A stretch of 64,000 nucleotides of DNA from Diogma glabrata (Eukaryota > Arthropoda > Insecta > Diptera > Cylindrotomidae), in NCBI GenBank assembly GCA_963693315.1, contig OY856188.1, positions 1,558,769 through 1,622,768 of the forward strand, given 5' to 3'. Of the stretch, positions 55,914 through 64,000 are shown one piece after another; positions within the stretch are counted from its first letter, which is position 1; the number at the start of each line of letters is the position of its first letter. Below the pieces are notes generated by a model. It ran no database searches, had not been told where the DNA came from, and saw only the letters and a list, made by a program, of their open reading frames with translations. The translations under genes and the position numbers were made by a program.

Positions 55914-56503
55914 TTATCCACGACTATAAAAATATTTCAAATAATATAAAGTTTTCATTTAAAACTTTATATCGCCATATTGAAATTAATTTATCATTTT
56001 ATCATGGAAAACAAGAAAAACAAAACGTTTGTTGTTTATTTTAGATTTATATATGTATTGTTATTGTTTAAACTTGTTTATATTACTATACTAACAAATC
56101 AAGTTTTTAATTTGTTAGGGGAATTTTTTTATAAATAAAGTGGAATGAAATAAATAAAAAAGAATTTTATATATAAATTGGAATGAATACAATTACAATG
56201 AAAGATATACGCATGGAAAGTATATATTCTTTAGTAGTCGTGGATAAAATGATTTATTTAATTTGATCAATTAAAAGAGTTTTCAAAACTATTTTATTCA
56301 TTTTAAATTATTACATCAATTGTATTACGGATCGAAAAAGAAGTTTTATTCCTTAAAATCATTTAGTAAACAAACATGACACTGTCAATCAAATTTCAAT
56401 TTCAATCAAATTTCAAATAAGTCACCTCCTTAGCTTACTTATTCAAATAAGTAAGTTTCCACAAATAAGTTTCAAAGAAGTTTTGGTTTAGAATACAGCC
56501 TAA

Positions 56504-57291
56504 TCCATATTTTTGGACAATGTTCATTGTTCTTTGCATATGGCGTCAATCGGGCTATGAAAATTGGGAGTTTCAGTTACTAACACCAGATTACAAGGAG
56601 ATTCTATATTAACCCCTATACAATATGTGTGCCGTCAAAAAAAAAAACAAACTTGGCAACAAATTCAATAAATTTTGAAAAAACCAAACATATTGGATAA
56701 CATAAACATTTGGGATGGCAGCCATTTATTGTCCGAAGTTATCATCCAGTAAAATTATGTTAATGGCCCAGTCGTGGTTGCCAGTACTCGCCCATTGCTG
56801 CATTACTGGCTGTCAGTAATGGACCATTACTGGACCAGTTGTACAACCTTGTATGGGTTGGGTTTGGTGTTAGTTGATCCGCGGTGTACGAGGAGACGTT
56901 TAATTGAGTAGAAAGTTGATTACAAGCAGCTAGTCCCACTTTTATGTATATGTATAAGTATATTGTTATTTGAGTGAAGCATGCCTGGTTTAATTATTTG
57001 AATGTGTTTGTGAGCTTGGAATCAACGAAATTTAAGTTAGTGCAATTAATATATGTACTAAATTAAGGTTGCCAAATGTAATGCGTAACTTTTTACAGTT
57101 TTGTCACTTCCGATTAATTGCTTTTCTTCAAATTTTTATGTTTGGATGTTGTCAACAGTTTTGAAGGGACCTGCTATTGCTTTGGAACATAATCTTTGTT
57201 AAGCCTATTTATCACTGATTATTTTGCAAGAGTGCGATCTTACGAATGTTTATTGTTTGTATAATTTATTTCATTATTTCTTTAATGACGT
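56504..57291. other. Intergenic with a dispersed-repeat fragment
   Basis: 56735-56860 shares ATTGTCCGAAG, GGCCCAGTC, GTTGCCA and CCTTGTATGGGTT with 44790-44900. An internal AGTAATGGACCATTACT palindrome is present. No gene. Confidence 0.45.
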
Positions 57292-58611
57292 TAGACCAGT
57301 CAAAATAGCTTTTTGTGAAGAAAATATTAGTAACAGCTTGAAAACTATTGGATAAGGAAGAAAATATTGCGCAAATGAAGGGAAACATAAATTAAAGGTG
57401 ATCCGAGTTACGAGGGTGAAATGGGGTAAGTTTTTAAGGGTAGAAAACGGTTTTTCACGATTTTCAGCGAAACTAGACCTTCTATCGAAAAAAGTTTGAA
57501 GTAAAAGTTGTAGGTAATAAACAGGTCTATAACTTTTATTTAAGCCATTTTTTCGCATAACCTAAAATTTGCCGTGAAAATAGAAAAAGACGAGAAAAAA
57601 GATCTTTTTGTTTTTAATTTTTATCTCCCGCAAAAAAAAATTTGTTTTCACACAATTTGGTGAAAACTTACCTTATTATGACCCTAATACGCTGTAATTT
57701 TTTGGAATCAAAATATTTATTTTTACGTTTGATTTTGATTTTAAACCACAAAATTGACCTCATTTTCACACGAAAATTCTCCTGTGCTGGAAACGGCCTT
57801 TTAAAAAAAATCAGTAATCTTTATTTTTGTCGAAAAGTCTACTTTTAGATGGTGTAAAAAAAATAAACATTAACATAACATAAACACGGAAACATTTTCC
57901 AGGAAATGCGAAAAACTGAATAATCATGATTTTAACGATTGTTTCAATGATTGTTTAAAAATATGCATTATTTGTTAAAATTTATCGTTGAAATCCTTAA
58001 AAAATATACTTTTTTTCATGGTAATGCATTTTTTTACACCATCTAAAAGTAGACGTTTTTATCAGTAATAAAGATTACTGATTTTTTTGAAAAAACTGTT
58101 TCCAGCACAGGAGAATGTTCGTGTGAAAATGAGATCACTTTTTTGGTTTAAAATCAAAATTAAACGTAAAAATAAATCTTTTGATTCCAAAAAAATTACA
58201 GTGTATTAGTATTAGGGACATAATTAGGTACGTTTTCACCAAATTGTGTGAAAAAAAATTCTTTGTGGGAGATAAAAATTAAAAACGAAAAGACCTTTGT
58301 TCTCGGTTTTTTCTATTTTCACGGCAAATTTTAGATTATGTGAAAAACTGGCTTAAATAAAAGTTGTAGACCTGTTTATTACTTACATCTTTTACTTCAA
58401 ATTTTTTTCGATAGGTCTAATTTCGGTGAAAATCGTGAAAAACCATTTTCTACCCCTAAAAGCTCACCCTCTTTCACCCCGGTAACTCAGATCACCTTTA
58501 ATTTATGTTTACCATCATATGAGCAATATTTTCTTATTTATCCAATAATTTTCATCTTGTTACTATTTTTTTCCATATTTTGCCTGTTTTTAGGGTATCT
58601 CGACTGGTCTA
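57292..58611. mobile_element. 1.3-kb foldback element with arms of about 570 bp
   Basis: Ends TAGACCAGTC / GACTGGTCTA. The left arm 57292-57862 and right arm 58029-58611 are inverted copies along nearly their full length, with small indels; the loop is about 166 bp. Paired landmarks: AAATTAAAGGTGATCCGAGT with CTCAGATCACCTTTAATTT, GTAATAAACAGGTCTA with TAGACCTGTTTATTAC, CACAATTTGGTGAAAAC with GTTTTCACCAAATTGTG, and CTTTTAGATGGTGTAAAAAA with its inverse. No conserved ORF in the arms. A TA at each end may be a Tc1/mariner-style duplication. Confidence 0.92.
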
Positions 58612-59533
58612 TCTATGTGTTTATTTCGTTCAAGCGATTTTAATAACAATCGATAAATATAAGTTCTGGCCAAAAATGTATATAATTGTGTGAACCCCCA
58701 TTGGTAAAAGGGGTCCTTGTTCAGGCTTTTTCACTTTTTTTACTCATCAACAAAAATGTATATATGTATAAATGTACTGTTTGCACACTGCAGCAGCCTT
58801 CGTTCATGAAATGATATTGATGAAACCTTTCTGTTCGCTTTGAATCGCCAAATATTTCTTTCTCATCCCACTAAAAATGACTACCGATATTTTTTATGTA
58901 TATATATATATAATATATAGTAAACAAAAGGTCCCACATTGCTATCATATACAAATTAGAATCCAAATTGTCTTTAATGTATTATGTCATTAATTGTTGT
59001 CTATTTATATACAATTCTTTTTTCTTGTCTTATTTCTGAACATCGCGTTTTATATTTTAACTGACAGTTTAAATCATATCACACCTATGTTAGTTGTAAT
59101 CAAATTTAGCGCTGACATAGATGCGTTTTAAAATAACAATTTTCAAATAAAAAAATTTCAGAATAGAGAATTTTCTTAAAAATATCTTTATAACGATATT
59201 ATTTTGTTCTCTTTTGTTATTCGTAAGAATTTTCTTTTGAACTAATTTTATATAAGATTGTTTTTGTTAATGTGAGTTGTAACACAAAAAAAACTCAGTA
59301 TCCTATATTCATTTTATCTCAAACAAGTATGAAAATGCATTTCAATCATTACCTATCGTTTGTTTGATTTTCAAGAGCATTGCTAGATTTTGAAAAAGAA
59401 AAACAAAAGTGTAAGGTTTGTTGGTTGATGCTTTAAAGTAAAGATAGATTTAAGATTTTTGTGTTGTAAATGAAGCTTGTATTCCGTATTTAATACAGTT
59501 AGTTCTCTTATGTTGAATATTTTGTTTTTTATA
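58612..59533. other. Intergenic AT-rich sequence
   Basis: A short (TA)n run is at 58900-58920. No gene recognised. Confidence 0.4.
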
Positions 59534-60288
59534 CACTGAAAGAAAAAATTCGGTCACTACAACCTCTTTTGTATCAACCGAATGTTTTCTGTCACAATAA
59601 CCTTAAATTTGGTTGTTGTTTCTTCAAATTTGGTTTTTGAAGAAACCGTATTTGAGGTTATTGTGGAAGAAAACATTCGGTTGGCACAAAAGAGTCCGAC
59701 CTGAAATTTGTCAGGTCGCAAATAAGGTCCTGATCAGGTTTGCCTTAGTCCGGATCAGGCATTGGTAGCGCAGTCTGATTGCGTCCTGATCATGAGTGTA
59801 ACGCTTTTTCTCTTTCAGGTCCGGATTGGGATTGGCGGAACAGACCCTGATTGGGATAATCGGTCAGGCTCTGATTGGGGTATCCGGATCCGACCCTGAA
59901 TTATATTTATATATTTTACACATAAATTCTTAAAATAAAATAAAAAAATTACAATGGAAAAATCAAAACATATATTATACCACCTTAATCACTATTATAG
60001 CCTTTCAGCCGAGAAGCGATAACTAAAACATTCATGAAACGATTTTAACTATATATATTTTTAAAATGGATAATACTCTTGTCAATTTTAACCAAATGAA
60101 AATTCAGGTAGGCATCAAATACGAAAAACCAAATCAGGGTCTGATATATTCAAATAAGGTTAACCCTGAAAGGGTGTTGTAAATCAGGCCCGGACTGACC
60201 AGGACCTGATCACGCCTTGACTGTATGCAAGCTTTCTCTAACTAATTTCTGCTCGGGAGATTGTAGTGACCAACTTTTTCTTTCAGTG
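59534..60288. mobile_element. CACTGAAAG MITE with TA duplication, interrupted by a second element
   Basis: Left end CACTGAAAGAAAAAATTCGG, right end CAACTTTTTCTTTCAGTG, flanked by TA on both sides (59532-59533, 60289-60290). The left part is itself a hairpin (CCTCTTTTGTATCAACCGAA with TTCGGTTGGCACAAAAGAG). At 59695-60257 another element breaks the right side, separating CACAAAAGAG from TTGTAGTGACC, which are contiguous in the hairpin partner. Confidence 0.8.
59695..60257. mobile_element. TGATCAGG-family element, longer copy
   Basis: Right end CTAACTAATTTCTGCTCGGG matches the 2338-2610 element, and the left end TCCGACCTGAAATTTGTCAG is a diverged form of the same repeat. The interior has many CCTGATCAGG / GGTCTGAT-type words in two GC-richer blocks separated by 200 bp of AT-rich sequence. 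No ORF. Confidence 0.75.
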
Positions 60289-60641
60289 TACAATCGAAAG
60301 ATTGATGGGTTTGTTTATAGCAATTAAAAACGCACTGTCGGAGAATTGATAGAATTTTAACAAATGTTTTGTTTTTTGGATCCATCAGGTCAAAAGTTTT
60401 TGCAATGTAGCAACAGATTGTGTTCACAGGACGTATGTTTGAAATAGTAGCATTGGGTTGACTTTACCGACCTGTTGATTGAAGATCTATACAAGGTTGC
60501 AGAAGCGAGAGCAACATAAAATATATATAGATAATATATGCAGAAAATTAGAAAGAACACAAGAATTCATTAAAAATTTGATTATTGAAAACTGTCAGGG
60601 ACAGTTGAAGAGAATAAAATAAAATAAATCATAAATTTTAA

Positions 60642-61277
60642 TTTTTTTTTTTAATAAAATGTGATGTGTAGTAGGCATTACAATATGTGTCACAACAATA
60701 CATAAAAACCTTTTAAGACCAAGGTCCCACAACAACATGCGTTCTAAGGATGTTAATGGACGCAAATCTGTTTTTTGTTTGTTTTTTTTAATATTTTTTT
60801 GTTAAGTAATGGATAACTAAACCATAAATCCTATCACATATAAAATATGACATAGGCCAATATTTCGTGATAGGATAGGGAAAATAAAAATAAAATAAGA
60901 GATAAAAAGCAAATTTGTTTTACAAATTTGCAGGAACAAAACTAAAATTGGTTTGCCGATAGTCCAGCCAATGGCATAATCCCTGATTATGGGACGCAGT
61001 ATATTTTTCAATGATTAAAGCTTAGATATGTAGTTATATGAAGGCTCGTTTTATCGAGCAAGCTACAGCGTTCCAGCATCAAGGAATATTCATTAGCTAA
61101 GATTGAGAGTGCTACCGTTGACTGAATACAGTTCATCCGCCAGCACCCCTAAGATATCACCTTGGCTAGTGATATCTCACTGCTATTGCCAGTGGTATGT
61201 GTTATCTCACGTTAACTCATATGCCAATAGCAGGGACTGGAGTACGCGGGGTTGTCACACCCGTGGATCAAAAAAAT
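60642..61277 (-). mobile_element. LINE family A, internally deleted derivative
   Basis: The minus strand ends with a poly(A) tail (poly-T 60642-60652) and the 3' signature, which is joined directly to the 5' UTR block (60845-60990) and the distal 5' block (61080-61277, up to CCGTGGATCAAAAAA). It is the most complete deletion derivative in the window and supplies the uninterrupted site for the MITE at 34138. Confidence 0.8.
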
Positions 61278-61724
61278 AGAAAAAAATTAACAAATTGATA
61301 AAAGCTGATCCCTCCATTGCTAATCACCTGAAGATGCTATAAGCAGTACTAGTGAATTAAATAAAAATTATTGTGGAATAATACTAAATAGTTTAAAGTT
61401 TTTTAATTATTAACTTTATACTTTTCAACTCTTCCTGACAATTTTTTAATACTCAAATTTTTCATAAATATAAATATTATTCCAAAAATTTTCCAAATTG
61501 TATTTTCTTCGATCAAAAACATGTCAAAATGTATTATTTAAAATGAAAACAGCATTTGTTAAAATAACAATTATGAATGCGATTTTAACAAATGCGCTTG
61601 TCCGTTTTTAATATATGTACGTACTTTATTTTTATCTTTATATATTATCTGTTTCTCTTACTTCAGCAAACTTGAAGACCTTCGATCAGTAGACTAAGTG
61701 ACAACGTTATCGAATTTGACATAT
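61278..61724. other. Intergenic, no feature seen
   Basis: AT-rich, nothing recognised. Confidence 0.4.
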
Positions 61725-61862
61725 TTTTTTTTTAAAATAAAATGTAAAATATATATACATAGGTTGTATAATTCCTGTGTCACAAAAAACAGTAACATTT
61801 TAAGACCGAGGTCACACAACAACATGCGTTCTTAGGTGTTGATAGACGTAAATTCTTTTGTT
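61725..61862 (-). mobile_element. LINE family A 3' end only
   Basis: Poly-T (61725-61733) followed by the diverged 3' signature (AAGACCGAGGTCACACAACA, TTAGGTGTTGATAGACG). A very short 5'-truncated copy. Confidence 0.7.
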
Positions 61863-62049
61863 GTTTTTGTCTTAAATTGGTAAACACCACACAAATTTAC
61901 CTTGTCTGTTTGATTTTATTTCAATGAACTGTTGAAAATCTTTAGTAACCCAACAGATAGTAACCAGCATAAGTCCTCGTCCCCTTATCTGCAAAGGATA
62001 CAATGAAAGAACTCACCATTTTTGTGAGACATTGTCTCAAAGAGAGACA

Positions 62050-62178
62050 CTGTCTCAAATGTGAACGAGAACCTAAAATAAGTCGCCAAATGCAGAGAAA
62101 GATCTAATCAATATTAATACCAACAAGCAACAGCTGTTTGATCTTCAATCTGCATGCTGCACTATTTTTTTTTTTTTA
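62050..62178 (+). pseudogene. LINE family A ORF2 scrap, plus strand
   Basis: Broken plus frame with C.RELK, REKDLININ and NKQQLFDLQ, aligned to the NVNKDLNKVADWGDQNLVNF...KTQLLI segment of the 14354-14830 frame. Followed by a T-run. Confidence 0.4.
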
Positions 62179-63525
62179 TAGTTCGAGTTAATCACTTAGG
62201 TTATAAACCTCTAATGCATTATGCACGTGTTAACGATAGGAAGGAAAAGTTGAAGGTTGGTAATTAAGGGCTTGGGATAGAACTGGAGCGATAGTGTTGG
62301 TGAATTGAGGATTTATAAGCTTGGTATGTATCGGGGAAAACAGTTTTTGGTAATCGATTCCACCAGTATTTACGTCTTGAAAACCTGAAAAGATTGTAAT
62401 CGAATATATACATAGGGAGAATAAAACTATATTCATTTTAACTTTTGTTTTTACTAATAATAATAATAACTTTGGGTTGAGTGGCTCTCTAAGTCAAAGT
62501 GTGTTTAAGCAAAACATTAACAACCATCAACACACAGGTTTTCGAATCACTCGATAGTCAACCAATATGATTAGTAATTGGAAAAACGCTCTACGGGCTG
62601 ATCATCCATATAAAACTAATCTTATATAGATTTGTAGAAATTATTCCAGTTCAATCCATTTAAAATTACGATACACATTTACTTAGCTATAATACCAAAA
62701 ATGGAAAAATGATTAATTGTTTAATTTTTACAATAAGAAATAAGAATCATAAATTTCTCTAAAACAACATAAAAAGGATTAATTTTTAAACAACTTAATT
62801 AATATTACTTGAGATCCACAGCACTTAAGATCAACCACAAAAACCACATTAATTATTAAAATATTTGAATATCTTAAGGATTTTCTTTAATTATTTTTTG
62901 TTTTGCTCTTAATGTCAAAACAAATTTTTGATTTATTTTAAGTTTTTTATTCAAACTATTTGTTAGACAAATTGCCAGTTTCAACAAAAACTTGTAAAGA
63001 AATATACATGCATTTCATTTCTTTAATAAGAGAATGTTATATGAATATGATGAGTAGAACAAAATACAAGGTATGTCTTAAAAGTTTACGAAGGGCCATC
63101 TAATATTTCAAACTTGAGCAAAAGATTAAAGTCTGGTTAAAGTTGCATAATGTTGACAATGTTAGAGGAATTTCCAGAATTCTAAAAACTGTATAAAGAT
63201 TTCTTTTTTCAAAACTGGTTTACCGAGAATTATTTTTTTTTACTGAAAATCTTTCATATATGGGAGTAAGAAAATCAACCATTTGATATCTGATAGTCAT
63301 ATAGGGTCAAAACAAAAGATGAACAACCGATCTATTAAACTATGTAGCCCATCATTGGAATAGCATCCTTGATAAAGGTGGTGAATGGTGAAACGTAAAC
63401 GTTATCGCATTAGGCATTCTGATCTCGACATGTATCTACACCTATTTTCAAGCGAAAGTGCTGTTGGTTTTTTGTGAATAAAATGGTACTGGGTGATCCG
63501 ATTTTAAATCGGTTTTCAATTTTAA
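62179..63525. other. Intergenic; possibly the lost 5' half of the transposase
   Basis: No reading frame with transposase motifs could be followed upstream of 63526. Small ORFs (62230-62436, 63410-63640, minus) have no domain. Confidence 0.35.
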
Positions 63526-64000
63526 ATAGCTCAATATTGGTGGAGTATTTTGGTATATAATGTATGGCTTCAAATTGATGAACACTTTGACGATGGTATG
63601 GTCTTGTTGTTACACGACAATCATCCGGTACACACTTCAAATGCTGTCAAACAATGGATTAATGAAAATATAGGCGATGCACGGGATTTTGTGTTTGATC
63701 ACCCGAGGTGAATTAATTTTATCTTGTAATTTTAAATATTTAATTAATGTAGAAATTTGTATTTTCAGTCTCTCTCCAGAGATAAATCCTGTTGAGAATG
63801 ACGGGTCAGAGATCAAAGGCAAAGTTAGGAGTGAACACCAAGTGTTTCACAGTAATGATGAGGTCTGGGATGCCATTGTGAGAGCGCACAACACGATAAG
63901 AGGCGTTGATTGGCTCCAATATTTCATCAATTTGTTAAATTCAATGTCTAATAGAATGCGCGAAATGATTGCAGCACAAGGCGGTCACATAAGATATTAA
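63526..64000 (+). CDS. Tc1/mariner-type transposase, 3' part with an intron
   Basis: DDE transposase that cuts and rejoins transposon ends. Exon 63526-63707 has FDDGMVLLLHDNHPVHTSNA, holding the second catalytic Asp. Exon 63769-64000 has LSPEINPVEN with the third acidic residue (Glu), then KGKVRSEHQ and a C-terminus (NLLNSMSNRMREMI, AAQGG) typical of the family, ending at TAA 63998-64000. The 61-bp gap 63708-63768 starts GTGAAT and ends TTTTCAG. Removing it restores HPSLSPEINP in phase 2, so it looks like a real spliceosomal intron. The N-terminal DNA-binding domain and first Asp are not found upstream, where stops occur. The usual Val-Trp after 'NPVEN' is Asp-Gly. Probably a decayed transposon, or a gene whose upstream exons I missed. 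Confidence 0.75.

Larger units (their letters stand above)
49167..56500. mobile_element. PIF/Harbinger-like element Y, split by element X
   Basis: Right end TTGGTTTAGAATACAGCC (56483-56500). Left end GGCTGTA (49167-49173) is interrupted and continues as GTATTCTAAAC and CTTATTTGAAACTTATT at 54140-54175, the inverse of AAATAAGTTTC ... GTTTAGAATAC at 56463-56497. TAA flanks both outer ends (49164-49166, 56501-56503). GGC... ends with a TAA duplication fit PIF/Harbinger. No transposase was found; the inside holds a LINE and foldbacks. Confidence 0.65.

Noticed and set aside
57274..57848. ORFs within the foldback arms
   Set aside because: Not conserved between the two arms and low in complexity; explained by the inverted repeat.
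1..64000. CRISPR arrays, bacterial operons, tRNA or rRNA genes
   Set aside because: No regularly spaced identical repeats with unique spacers, no cloverleaf or rRNA-like sequence noticed; the tandem arrays found lack spacers. A covariance-model scan would be needed for a firm negative on tRNAs.

Overview
This is an AT-rich (roughly 30% GC by eye) animal nuclear sequence, most likely from an insect. Short spliceosomal introns (60 and 61 bp) sit beside a multi-kilobase one. There is a facilitated trehalose/sugar transporter of the insect Tret1 type and a secreted, apparently GPI-anchored Ly6/DUF753-type protein. The transposon mix is typical of insects: CR1/Daphne-like, jockey-like, I/R1-like and RTE-like LINEs, BEL/Pao, Ty3/gypsy, Penelope-like, Helitron, Tc1/mariner, hAT, PIF/Harbinger-like and many MITEs. 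No bacterial operon, CRISPR array, rRNA or tRNA was seen. I cannot name the order or species.

Host genes are sparse. (1) The last, large coding exon of a Tret1-like transporter lies on the minus strand (9209-10557), with a kilobase-scale 9-bp minisatellite directly upstream, probably in its intron. (2) A three-exon Ly6/DUF753-like gene lies on the plus strand (28804-36456). Its 6.9 kb first intron is packed with transposons. (3) A possible first coding exon of an unidentified plus-strand gene lies at 47616-47802. (4) A Tc1/mariner-type transposase 3' part with an apparent 61-bp intron ends exactly at the right edge (63526-64000).

The rest is mainly a transposon graveyard. LINE family A (CR1/Daphne-like) has one long copy (13817-16142, minus), three protein-level fragments and several short copies in which the 5' untranslated region is fused to the 3' end, meaning internally deleted derivatives. 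LINE family B has two opposed copies (17315-18720 plus; 37140-39385 minus). LINE family C has copies at 21838-22400, 30124-33290 (inside the Ly6 intron) and 54225-55643. Other remnants are gypsy (5484-5790), an I/R1-type LINE (22693-23484), BEL/Pao (23790-24500), Helitron (26745-27432 is LINE A; 27590-28186 is the Helitron), Penelope-like (40704-40997) and an RTE-like LINE (43270-43770).

The most striking architecture is at 49167-58611. A PIF/Harbinger-like element Y (target duplication TAA) has been split inside its own left terminal repeat by a 5-kb element X with about 265-bp terminal inverted repeats (target duplication GTA). X in turn carries a 2.15-kb hAT element with a perfect 8-bp duplication. 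The hAT contains a roughly 1.2-kb near-palindrome. About 0.8 kb downstream of Y is a separate 1.3-kb foldback with arms of about 570 bp. Several insertion histories can be proven inside the window because uninterrupted paralogous sites are also present.
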